Assembly (NCBI GenBank): GCA_003116855.1
Contig: BEWT01000004.1
Coordinates: 1 to 64,000, forward strand
Length of the DNA: 64,000 bases
Direction: 5' to 3'
From: Desulfurococcaceae archaeon AG1
GTDB taxonomy: Archaea; Thermoproteota; Thermoprotei_A; Sulfolobales; AG1
The first letter of the stretch is position 1; the number at the start of each line of letters is the position of its first letter. Made by a program: the position numbers and the translations under genes. The notes under the pieces are model-generated. The model saw nothing but the letters and a program-made list of their open reading frames with translations, was not told where the DNA came from and made no database searches. Of the stretch, positions 18,683-26,660 are shown piece after piece.

Positions 18683-19312
18683 GTGTCTGAAAGGCTGTTG
18701 AGACCTAAGGAGGTCTGTGAGAAGCTGGGTGTTAGCTATACTACTCTTAGAAGATGGATTGAGTCTGGATACATTAGAGCTATCAGAACTGTTGGCGGTA
18801 AGTATAGAATTCCTGAGAGTGAGGTGAGGAGATTACTTGAGGGGAGGGTAAAGGAGGTTAGGGCTGTAGTCTATGCGAGGGTCTCATCCCAAGATCAGAA
18901 GGAGGATTTAGAAAGACAGATTAAATACCTGCTAGAATATTGCGCCTCTAAAGGTTACAAGGTAGTAGAAGTGTTGACCGACATAGCCTCAGGGCTGAAG
19001 ACTGACAGGAAAGGGCTGAGAAGGCTCTTCGACCTCATCACATCCAGGCAGGCAGAGGTTGTCGTGGTAACCTACAGGGATAGGCTCGCTAGGTTCGGCT
19101 TTGAATACCTAGAATACTTCCTCAACCAGTTCGGCACAAGGATAGAGGCTGTCTACGGGGAGGAGCCTAAGGATGCTCATCGAGAGCTAGTAGAGGATTT
19201 AATAGAGATAGTGACATCATTTGCTGGAAAGCTCTATGGAATGAGGAGTCATAGAAAGAAGAGGCTTGTTGAAGGTTTTGAGAAGCTCTTAGAAGAGGTT
19301 GAGAGAGCATGA
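18683..19312 (+). CDS. tnpA: IS607 TnpA serine recombinase
   Basis: About 209 residues. The N-terminal MerR-like helix-turn-helix (RPKEVCEKLGVSYTTLRRWI) is followed by a small serine-recombinase catalytic domain: VYARVSSQDQKEDLERQ with the nucleophile Ser, ASGLKTDRKGLRRL, and VVVTYRDRLARFGFEYLE. It carries out excision and insertion of the element. The GTG at 18683 is preferred because GGGG lies upstream; an in-frame TTG at 18671 is possible. All catalytic blocks are intact. It overlaps tnpB by ATGA. Confidence 0.93.
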   Translation: MSERLLRPKEVCEKLGVSYTTLRRWIESGYIRAIRTVGGKYRIPESEVRRLLEGRVKEVRAVVYARVSSQDQKEDLERQIKYLLEYCASKGYKVVEVLTDIASGLKTDRKGLRRLFDLITSRQAEVVVVTYRDRLARFGFEYLEYFLNQFGTRIEAVYGEEPKDAHRELVEDLIEIVTSFAGKLYGMRSHRKKRLVEGFEKLLEEVERA

Positions 19313-20538
19313 CTCTACTCACAAGAACTATAGTTGTTCCCAGCGTTGAGCTGACTAAGAGGAAGTATGAGGCCTTCAAGGAGCTTGAGGAGATCTACGG
19401 GAAGCTCGTTGAAGAACTTGTCGACTACGGGTTTAGCCACAGAATAAAGTCGTTTACTGGACTGAAGAAGCATAAGTATCACGAGCTGAGAGGGAGATAT
19501 CCTCAACTACCAAGCCACTATATTCACACTGCATGCCAAGACGCATCCACGAGGATAACGAGTTTTCTCGAATTGAAAAAGGCTGGGCTAGCTAAGTCTG
19601 AGAAGCCCGTAGTTAAGAAGATCAGCGTTTGGCTCGACGACCACCTGTGGAAGCCGCTGGGGCATACAGCTATTAAGGTCTTCACACATAGAGGCTGGAT
19701 TAATATTGAACTCCAGCCACATAAGCAATATTGGGAATACGTTAATAATGGGTGGAAGCTGAGAACACAGCCAAAGCTTAAGATAGACCATAGGAGGTAT
19801 AGGCTACTTGTCCACTTCATATTCGAGAAGAGCGTGGATGTCACAGGAACAGGTAATGCCAGACAGGTTGTATCCGTTGATATTAACGAGAACAATGTTA
19901 CTGTGAAAGTGCAGGATAAAGTATTTATTCTCCAGACGGATATTAAGAAGCTAACTGTTGGCTATGAGAGCTATCGTGAGGTTATCCAGAGTATTAAAGG
20001 CAATAGATACGTTAAGAGAGCTATCCACGGTAGAGAGCGTAGGAGGAAGAGGGATATAAGATGTAAGGTTGCCAGCATCATTGTAAACACCGCTAAACAG
20101 CTGAGTGCCACTATAGTTGTCGAGAATCTGCCGAAACAGGCTCCAAAGAATATGATAAGTGACGTTAAAGACGAAAAGCTTAGGCACAGAATCTACCAGG
20201 CAGGGTTTAGAGGCGTCCTCAGAGCCATCGAGGAGAAGTGCGCTGAGAGAGGAGTCCCTCTGGTTAAGGTCGACCCGAGAAACACCTCCTCCACATGCCC
20301 ATTCTGCAACTCCAAGCTGATGAGGGGCATTGCCCCGAGGCAGCTGAAATGCCCTAAGTGTAGGGTTGAGATGGGCAGGGATGTTATAGCTGTCCTGAAC
20401 ATTGAGAGGAGAGCTCTCAAGGGCCCAGTGCCGTTGGGCCCCATGCCCGGTGAACCCGCCCTGGAGGTAGCAGTGCTACCCATGAAGGGGTGGGCGAGGA
20501 GAAAGTCCCTGGATGTGACCATGAATGAATATAAATGA
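19309..20538 (+). CDS. tnpB: TnpB RNA-guided nuclease (IS607-type)
   Basis: This 409-residue TnpB is full-length. The RuvC-like triad is complete: Asp191 (VVSVDINENNV), Glu272 (TIVVENLP) and Asp358 (GRDVIAVLNI). The zinc ribbon has Cys330/333 and Cys348/351. TnpB proteins, the ancestors of Cas12, cut DNA guided by an omega RNA made from the element's 3' end. The 3' coding region forms several hairpins (see the separate entry), as expected. The element therefore looks functional. Starts with ATG overlapping tnpA. Confidence 0.93.
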   Translation: MTLLTRTIVVPSVELTKRKYEAFKELEEIYGKLVEELVDYGFSHRIKSFTGLKKHKYHELRGRYPQLPSHYIHTACQDASTRITSFLELKKAGLAKSEKPVVKKISVWLDDHLWKPLGHTAIKVFTHRGWINIELQPHKQYWEYVNNGWKLRTQPKLKIDHRRYRLLVHFIFEKSVDVTGTGNARQVVSVDINENNVTVKVQDKVFILQTDIKKLTVGYESYREVIQSIKGNRYVKRAIHGRERRRKRDIRCKVASIIVNTAKQLSATIVVENLPKQAPKNMISDVKDEKLRHRIYQAGFRGVLRAIEEKCAERGVPLVKVDPRNTSSTCPFCNSKLMRGIAPRQLKCPKCRVEMGRDVIAVLNIERRALKGPVPLGPMPGEPALEVAVLPMKGWARRKSLDVTMNEYK

Positions 20539-20559
20539 TTGGAATGAACATCCAGGGAC
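20421..20559 (+). ncRNA. Candidate omega RNA scaffold at tnpB 3' end
   Basis: Three perfect inverted repeats are nested at the tnpB 3' end: GGGCCCA/TGGGCCC (20421-20441), GGTAGC/GCTACC with a three-base loop (20466-20480), and a 12-bp pair (20505-20516 with 20548-20559) reaching the right end. omega RNAs of TnpB elements are known to come from exactly this place, with the guide lying just beyond the right end. The coding frame stays open through the hairpins. Call rests on position and folding, not on expression data. Confidence 0.55.
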
Positions 20560-20885
20560 AAACGGCTGACACCCATATATGTGGTATATGCAATGCAGTC
20601 CCAGAGATCAGCGATCTCATGTATAAGAGCATAGTGATGGGCGATATGGAGAAGGCTGTTAAGTATAAGTCGCTGCTTATGAAGATAAAGGGTCTTGCCA
20701 GAGAGTTCCAGGTGGAGGGCTTATCCATAGTTAAAGCGATCCTGAGGCTCAGAGGATTGAATGTAGGGAATCCTGTCCCACCTAACAAGGGGCTTAGCGA
20801 TAATGAGATGAGAAAGCTGAGAGAAATTCTTGAGAGTATATTAAGCGATGCTGGTGTGAACATAGAATTCAAACGGATCTTCTAA
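20556..20885 (+). pseudogene. C-terminal fragment of a DapA-family aldolase
   Basis: The frame from about 20556 to 20885 encodes roughly 105 residues matching the C-terminal third of dihydrodipicolinate synthase/KDG-aldolase family proteins: HICGICNAVPEISDLMYKSI, then GDMEKAVKYKSLLMKI, then LSIVKAILRLRGLNVGNPVPPNKGLS. The catalytic barrel strands and Schiff-base lysine are missing, and no matching N-terminal part lies to the left of the insertion sequence. The only in-frame start codon near it is inside the element. It is best read as a remnant left by insertion plus deletion. Confidence 0.75.
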
Positions 20886-20971
20886 CAACCATACAGCGTT
20901 CCGCGCAAGCCTCGTTCAATAGCCTGCCTAAACCCTGCTATGGAATTATAGCTCTATGAGGGTGTATCGCT

Positions 20972-22105
20972 TTACGCTATTCTCTTCCCTGTTTTGCTAT
21001 CATATAGGTATATATCCTCTATTTTTGCGTTGATCCACACTTCTTCGTTCTCCCTAAACATGCTGTGCTCAGGATGCTGTGGTGAGGCCTTGACCTTAAT
21101 GAGAGTCTCTCTCCCTATTTTTATATTATAGATAATATCTCCCCCTAGCCTCTCTACTATGTGGATCACACCTTTACCTATCGACGTATCTAGCCTAGTG
21201 CGTGAGAGTGATATTCGCTCAGGCCTTATCCCAACAATGATCTTTGAAAGTCCTATGAGATCTGGATGCTTTTTGTAATTCTCTCCAAGATCTATTGATA
21301 ATCCTTCGGCCTCAACCCTGATCCTAGATCCCTGGCTATATATGCTAGCCTCTATGAGGTTCATCGGCGGGCTTCCCAGGAATCCTGCTACGAATATATC
21401 CTCCGGCGAGTTGTAAACATCGTCTGGAGATCCTATCTGGATTATCTTACCAGCATTCATGACGGCAAGCCTATCGCCCATCGACATAGCCTCAGCCTGA
21501 TCATGTGTCACATATATCGTTGTTATCCCGGTTTTCTTCTGCAGAGACTTTAGCTCCACCCTCATGTATAGCCTTAACTTCGCATCTAGGTTAGAGAGGG
21601 GCTCGTCCATGAGGAATACCTTAGGCTCCTTTACAAGAGCCCTTGCCAAAGCCACCCTCTGCTGCTGTCCGCCGGAGAGCTGTCTTGGATATCTGTCTAG
21701 GAGTTCCTCGATCCTGAGTATCTCGGCAACAGCTCTAACCCTCCTCCTAATCTCCTCCTTGGGTAGCTTTTTCAGCTTAAGAGGAAAGGCTATGTTGTCA
21801 AATACCTTCATATGGGGGTATAGTGCGTAGTTCTGAAACACCATAGCCACATTCCTATCCCTTGGCGGGAGATCTGTGACATCAACCCCATCTATATATA
21901 CCCTGCCCTTTTCAGGCTTCTCAAGACCGGCTATGATCCTCAGTGTGGTTGTCTTCCCACATCCCGAAGGACCTAAGAGGACTAGGAACTCTCCCTTCCT
22001 AACCTCAAGATCTATGTTATCCACGGCCATAACGTTTCCAAATCTCTTGCTAACCCCTACAAGCCTTACCTCTGAGATACACGTCCCCAATAACTGGAAT
22101 CTCAT
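20972..22105 (-). CDS. Sugar ABC transporter ATP-binding protein (MalK/UgpC type)
   Basis: About 377 residues: ABC domain with Walker A GPSGCGKTT, signature LSGGQQQR and Walker B VFLMDEPLSNLD, then the C-terminal regulatory TOBE region (about residues 245-377) with GIRPERISL. This is the CUT1 carbohydrate importer ATPase. It is divergent from the binding-protein/permease genes at 22173-25303 and is the only such ATPase in the window, so it may also energise the second importer at 26661-29679. ATG at 22105 is the first plausible start and lacks a clear Shine-Dalgarno site, so the mRNA may be nearly leaderless. Confidence 0.93.
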   Translation of the reverse strand: MRFQLLGTCISEVRLVGVSKRFGNVMAVDNIDLEVRKGEFLVLLGPSGCGKTTTLRIIAGLEKPEKGRVYIDGVDVTDLPPRDRNVAMVFQNYALYPHMKVFDNIAFPLKLKKLPKEEIRRRVRAVAEILRIEELLDRYPRQLSGGQQQRVALARALVKEPKVFLMDEPLSNLDAKLRLYMRVELKSLQKKTGITTIYVTHDQAEAMSMGDRLAVMNAGKIIQIGSPDDVYNSPEDIFVAGFLGSPPMNLIEASIYSQGSRIRVEAEGLSIDLGENYKKHPDLIGLSKIIVGIRPERISLSRTRLDTSIGKGVIHIVERLGGDIIYNIKIGRETLIKVKASPQHPEHSMFRENEEVWINAKIEDIYLYDSKTGKRIA

Positions 22106-22172
22106 TGGACTTATTAAGATAACGCTTAACAAGTTATATGTAATGTATATTAGGATTAGTTTAACTTAGATC

Positions 22173-23560
22173 GTGAGGTGGTGCTGTATTAGAGGACTCT
22201 CGAGAGTTATTCTCGCAGTGATAATCATAGCCATAATAGCCATTGGAGTAGGATCCTACCTAGCTTTCACCAACCTCACCGCTCCTCCAAAACCTGAGAA
22301 ACCAAAGCTTGTTATCTGGGGTAGGGCTACGTTTGTCCCCCCACAGATGTACTGGATTGAGCAGAAGGTTAGGAAATGGGCTGCAGAGAATGGGGTTGAT
22401 GTAGAGATCACCTGGATACCTGTAGCAGAGATCGGTAAGAAGCTGATAGCAGCCGTAGAGGCAGGCTCGCCGCCCGATATTGTGATCAATGGTCATCCAG
22501 TGATGGTCATCCAGTGGCTATATTTGCTGAGAAGGGCCTCCTAATACCGCTTGACGATGTTGTCGATAAGCTGGGTAGGGATGATATATATGAGATCAAG
22601 CTCAAGACATGCACATTCGCAGGCAAGATATACTGTATACCAATGATGTTTGAGATAACATGGCTTCACGTAAGAATGGATCTGGTGGCCAAGGCTAATG
22701 CAGAAGCATACTTACCGCCCAAGAGCTTTGAGGATCTCTACATACTTGCCAAGATGCTTAACAACACAGAACCCGGTGTTTATGGCATAGGCTGGACCTA
22801 CGGGCTCAACGGTTTTGACACCTGGTGGATGTTCCAGCATGTGTGGGCATACTTCGGAGGAGGCATGCTAGCAAGCAGATCCTCCGACGGTGTTATAATG
22901 GATAAACCACCATATAGAGATGCCCTCAAGAAAGCCTTCGACTATGTTAAGAGATTCTTAGACGAAAAGCTAACACCACCAGATAGCACAGAATGGGTTG
23001 ATGTTTCCAACAACCTAGCCTATATCCAGGGAAGAGTGGCTATGACGCTAAACCCGCTAAGCATATACTACGCGCTATTGAATGAGAAACCAGATCTGGC
23101 TGCAAAAACCAAGCTATTCCTCCCACCAGTGAGCGTTGATCTAGGCGATGAGAGCGTCTTCATATTCAAGACCACTAAATACCCTGAGCTTGCCAAGGAT
23201 CTCGTATACTACATCTTCAAGGATAAAGACGACTATAGAGTAGGTTTCAGCGAGTCAGGCGCTCTATACGGGCTACCGATCTTCAAGTCCCAGGTACAGA
23301 AGATCAGCGAGGCTTGGAAGAAGGGTAGATGGCCAGCCCTAGGAGAGGATCCCGCAGCTGCTATCGAGAAGATCAAGTACCATGAGACAGCAGCCTTCCC
23401 ACTCGGTGAGAGAACAGCTCCCTCAGAGCTCTTCAGAGAGGGTTTCATATGGAACGAGATGATCCAGAGAGTAGTAATCAGAGGCGAGAACCCCGATAAG
23501 ATCATAGACGAGTATGCAGCGAGATTTAAGGATGAGGTTAAAAGAACCTATGGGAGTTAA
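22173..23560 (+). pseudogene. Sugar ABC transporter substrate-binding protein, frameshifted
   Basis: Two overlapping frames (22173-22544 and 22514-23560) together make one CUT1 binding protein. The first part has a signal/anchor (IIIAIIAIGVGSYLAF) and ends with PPDIVINGHPV; the second resumes with AIFAEKGLLIPLDDVVDK. The break coincides with a perfect 14-bp tandem duplication at 22489-22516; removing one copy restores a single frame of about 457 codons. The protein would bind a sugar for the permeases downstream. As written the gene is inactive, unless the duplication is a sequencing error or varies in the population. Confidence 0.85.
22489..22516 (+). repeat. 14-bp tandem duplication causing a frameshift
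   Basis: ATGGTCATCCAGTG occurs twice in direct succession (22489-22502 and 22503-22516). The 14 extra bases shift the frame by two and split the binding-protein gene. With one copy the protein reads straight through as INGHPVAIFAEKG. Confidence 0.95.
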
Positions 23561-23563
23561 CAG

Positions 23564-24418
23564 ATGAGCATGCGCGCTGAATCGAGTTACCATTACCTCT
23601 ATGTATTACCAGTAATCCTAACCTTGTTTTTTATAATCATCATACCCATAGCTTATAATATCTGGCTTAGCTTCTATGAAAAAAGAGTTGGGGAAGAGCC
23701 TGTTTTCGCATACCTTAACAACTATATAAGGCTGCTCAGCTCGCCAATTACCATGGTATCGCTAATCAATACCTTCATCTATGCATTCACCTCTGTAGCG
23801 CTTAAACTACTCATAGGTCTCGGGGCGGCGTTGCTTCTTAACACAAAATTTAGAGGTAGATCGTTTGTAAGAGTCCTCTCGATATTCCCATGGGCTGTTC
23901 CATCCTACATAGCTGCTGTCATGTTCTGGTTTAACTTCGCCAGAGATGGGGCTTTTAACAAGGTGCTATCACTAGCCGGTATAGGCCCTATCCACTGGCT
24001 CGGATACGATCACGCAATGACCTCGGTAATCATTCTCAATATATGGCATGGCTGGCCATTCTTCATGATGGGGCTGCTTGCAGGATTACAGGCAGTGCCT
24101 CAAGAACTCTACGAGGCTTCTGAAATAGATGGTGCTAGGGCTCACCAGAGGTTCTTCTATATAACCCTACCATTGTTGAAACCGGTTATGCTAACCGTGG
24201 TGCTTCTCTCACTAATATGGACAATGGGAGAGTTCGCCCAAATATATCTAACAACAGCTGGCGGACCAATTGATAGAACCCTAACAATACCAGTAGCAGC
24301 ATATAGGCTTGCCTTCACAGGCGAGGCTAATATATCGTTAGCAGCCGCATACAGCGTGCTAATGCTCCCATTATACCTTTTACTCATATTCGTAACACTT
24401 AGGTATATGAGGGCGTGA
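23564..24418 (+). CDS. Sugar ABC transporter permease (MalF/UgpA type)
   Basis: This 284-residue permease has about six membrane segments and the cytoplasmic EAA loop that docks the ATPase (LYEASEIDGARAHQRFFYITLPLL). It begins three bases after the binding-protein stop, and its stop is three bases before the next permease, so the genes are one operon. Together with the next gene it forms the membrane channel of a CUT1-type importer. Substrate unknown. All family landmarks are intact although the upstream binding-protein gene is broken. Confidence 0.9.
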   Translation: MSMRAESSYHYLYVLPVILTLFFIIIIPIAYNIWLSFYEKRVGEEPVFAYLNNYIRLLSSPITMVSLINTFIYAFTSVALKLLIGLGAALLLNTKFRGRSFVRVLSIFPWAVPSYIAAVMFWFNFARDGAFNKVLSLAGIGPIHWLGYDHAMTSVIILNIWHGWPFFMMGLLAGLQAVPQELYEASEIDGARAHQRFFYITLPLLKPVMLTVVLLSLIWTMGEFAQIYLTTAGGPIDRTLTIPVAAYRLAFTGEANISLAAAYSVLMLPLYLLLIFVTLRYMRA

Positions 24419-24421
24419 GCC

Positions 24422-25303
24422 ATGGGAGTCCTGCTCAATAGAATTATAAAGGGATGTGTGATCGCCGTCTCCCTAGCCCTCCTGATCCCATGGATCCTTA
24501 TACCATCGTACTGGACCTTCAAGACAGCCTTCTCCAGACCCGAGGATGCCTGGACATGGATACCTAGTTCGTTCACTCTTCAGAACTTCGCATCTCTCGC
24601 AGCCCCAACCCTTGAAGATTATTTTAAGGGACATGGGATGAGGGCAGCCATACCGATCCCGATCTCACAGGCGATTAGAAACAGCTTCATAGTCTCATTA
24701 ACATCCTCGCTGATCAGCGTGACCATAGGATTCCTAGCAGGCTACGCCCTGACTAGGTTTCAGTATAGATTTAAGAACTTCATGCAGGGCTTTATAGTTT
24801 TCTCCTACACATTCCCAGTATTTATAATAGTGATACCACTCCTCATGATCTACAGAACCCTCGGCCTCTATAACACATTGCTAGGCCTAGCAATAGCCCA
24901 CCTAGCATATACAGTACCTGTATCAACCCTCATGATAAGGAGCTATATGGTTAGTGTTCCCAAAGAGCTTGAGGAGGCTGCTATGGTGGATGGCGCAACC
25001 AGGATCCAAGCCCTCATAAGGGTGATCCTACCCGTATCACTCCCAGCAATAGTTACTGCTTTCACCTTTGCGTTCACACTATCGTGGGGCGATCTTCTGT
25101 TCTCCATAATCCTTATATCAAGCCCCGAGCTATACACAGTACCCATAGTAGTGCAGTTCTTCCTATGGGGAGGAGAGATAGTAGATCCCGGAGGGTTAGC
25201 AGCACTAGCCGTTTTCATAGGCATAATCCCAGTGATCTCCTACGGGATTCTACAGAGATATGTAATCCAGGGCTTGATGCGGGGTGCTTTGAGATACGGC
25301 TAG
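24422..25303 (+). CDS. Sugar ABC transporter permease (MalG/UgpE type)
   Basis: This 293-residue permease has six predicted membrane segments, the EAA motif LEEAAMVDGATRIQALIRVILP and the MalG-type ending (YVIQGLMRGALRYG). It pairs with the preceding MalF-type permease. Last gene of the first sugar importer operon. ATG start directly after GAGCC. Nothing unusual in the sequence. Confidence 0.9.
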   Translation: MGVLLNRIIKGCVIAVSLALLIPWILIPSYWTFKTAFSRPEDAWTWIPSSFTLQNFASLAAPTLEDYFKGHGMRAAIPIPISQAIRNSFIVSLTSSLISVTIGFLAGYALTRFQYRFKNFMQGFIVFSYTFPVFIIVIPLLMIYRTLGLYNTLLGLAIAHLAYTVPVSTLMIRSYMVSVPKELEEAAMVDGATRIQALIRVILPVSLPAIVTAFTFAFTLSWGDLLFSIILISSPELYTVPIVVQFFLWGGEIVDPGGLAALAVFIGIIPVISYGILQRYVIQGLMRGALRYG

Positions 25304-25420
25304 AAGAGCTGAAGCATAATAGTAGCCCTGGGCATCGAAATACAGAGATCCGGCACTGTTAACGAGCCTTTGCATGCCTTTAATAGAGCCCTTACCCAAC
25401 CTGAGGATCGAATACCATCG

Positions 25421-26254
25421 CTAGGAGTGGCTTTTAACAGACACTATAAAGCTCCTAGCCCTCTCTAGATCTAGCGGTTCCCCTGCCTTCCCATTCCTCC
25501 TTATAAAAGACCCAACAATTACTCCGTCGCAGTGTTTCAGTATACTGCCTATATTGTTAGTATTAACACCACTGCCGACTAGAACTGGTACTGGTGAGAG
25601 CTCCTTCACAAGCTTTAGCAACTCAACCCTGGGAGGTTCCCCTGTTCTCAACCCTGTTACTATGAGTTTATCTGCTCCTCCCCTCTCTACATAGTCATTT
25701 ACTAGTTCTCTCAGATAGTCCTTGGTATCTGTGCTTTTAGATACTAGTGCTTGTGGATCCAGACGCTCTAGGATCATCATGCCTAGGTTCATGCTCGAGG
25801 CATGTTTAACAAGCAGATCTGCGTATATCTCCACCCATGGGTAGTTGATCCTAAGGCTTCTAAGCCTAGGCGCCTCAGGCTCTATCAAGCCCGAGTCAGT
25901 TACGATCGTCTCGACTAGGGAGTTGATCCTCACGAACTTCGCTCCAGAGGCTATAGCAATACTATACGCCTCCTTGCCAGAGTTTCTGAGCAGATTTACT
26001 CCAACCCTCAGGCTGGTGCTCCTAACAACCTCCCTAACAGCTATAGACATCGAGGCTATGGTTAGAGGATCTCTGACTCGTTTCTGGTAAGGCTTATCAC
26101 CATAGTTCTCTAGGATCACCGAGCCGTATCCAAGATCCTCAAGGATCCTGGCCTCCCTAACAGCATCCTCAACAATACCGTCTAGATCCTTATCCCCCTT
26201 ATAACTGGAACTAGGGAGCCTCGCTAGATGGATAACAGCAACAACCTCCTTCAC
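25421..26254 (-). CDS. BtpA/SgcQ-family TIM-barrel protein
   Basis: About 277 residues beginning MKEVVAVIHLARLPSSSYKG and continuing with YGSVILENYGDKPYQKRV, LRVGVNLLRN and VPVLVGSGVNTNNIGSILKHCDGVIVGSFIRRNGK; these blocks define the BtpA (SgcQ) family, a TIM-barrel group often found with sugar transport or nucleoside genes. The exact reaction is not established for most members; proximity to two sugar importers suggests carbohydrate metabolism. The GTG at 26254 is preferred from GGGTGAGG upstream; the frame is open to 26305. Confidence 0.85.
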   Translation of the reverse strand: MKEVVAVIHLARLPSSSYKGDKDLDGIVEDAVREARILEDLGYGSVILENYGDKPYQKRVRDPLTIASMSIAVREVVRSTSLRVGVNLLRNSGKEAYSIAIASGAKFVRINSLVETIVTDSGLIEPEAPRLRSLRINYPWVEIYADLLVKHASSMNLGMMILERLDPQALVSKSTDTKDYLRELVNDYVERGGADKLIVTGLRTGEPPRVELLKLVKELSPVPVLVGSGVNTNNIGSILKHCDGVIVGSFIRRNGKAGEPLDLERARSFIVSVKSHS

Positions 26255-26660
26255 AAGCCTCACCCACACCGCAATAGAGAATCTATGGAAGAGCAAAAAG
26301 TCCAAACCCTCGCAAAGATAAGAGTCTCACACGTATCAACAGGTAGCCGTAATAGTGTTATGCTATGTATCACTATGTATCATATCAATAATAGCTTTTT
26401 CTCCAAATGCCTCTAGAAAGGATCCGTGCTTAGGGATACATTATTAGATCTAGAGCTGATCAAAGCCGGAGATCCCCGTTGTCTCCGTAAGAGTTAAGGA
26501 CTCTCAGCATAAGCAGGTTCAAAACGTCAAAGAATATTTAGATGCAAACGATTTATAGAATGAGAAGTTAAATATACTTGCCATATGTGTATAGTGACAC
26601 ATAGTGATCCAATAGGCTAAATATATTAACTATTACATACAACAATCCTTGGTAGGTTGT
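26255..26660. promoter_or_regulatory. Divergent regulatory region between btpA-like and sugar importer genes
   Basis: This 406-base stretch has no gene. It holds a tandem direct repeat CTATGTATCA (26363-26372, 26373-26382). The 14-base motif ATCACTATGTRTCA occurs twice in opposite orientation (26369-26382 plus; 26595-26608 minus). TATGTGT/ACACATA form an inverted repeat at 26584-26603. AAATATATTA near 26618 is the likely TATA box for the importer, so the second motif copy lies immediately upstream of it, where a repressor or activator would act. Confidence 0.5.

Larger units (their letters stand above)
18627..20560 (+). mobile_element. IS607-family insertion sequence
   Basis: The element comprises tnpA (serine recombinase with a MerR-like head) and tnpB, overlapping by four bases, and a structured right end. 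The right end is drawn at about 20560 because a 12-bp inverted repeat (20505-20516 with 20548-20559) ends there and a truncated aldolase gene begins immediately after. The left end is inferred to lie in 18627-18682. IS607 elements lack terminal inverted repeats and target duplications, so exact ends need comparison with an empty site. Confidence 0.8.
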
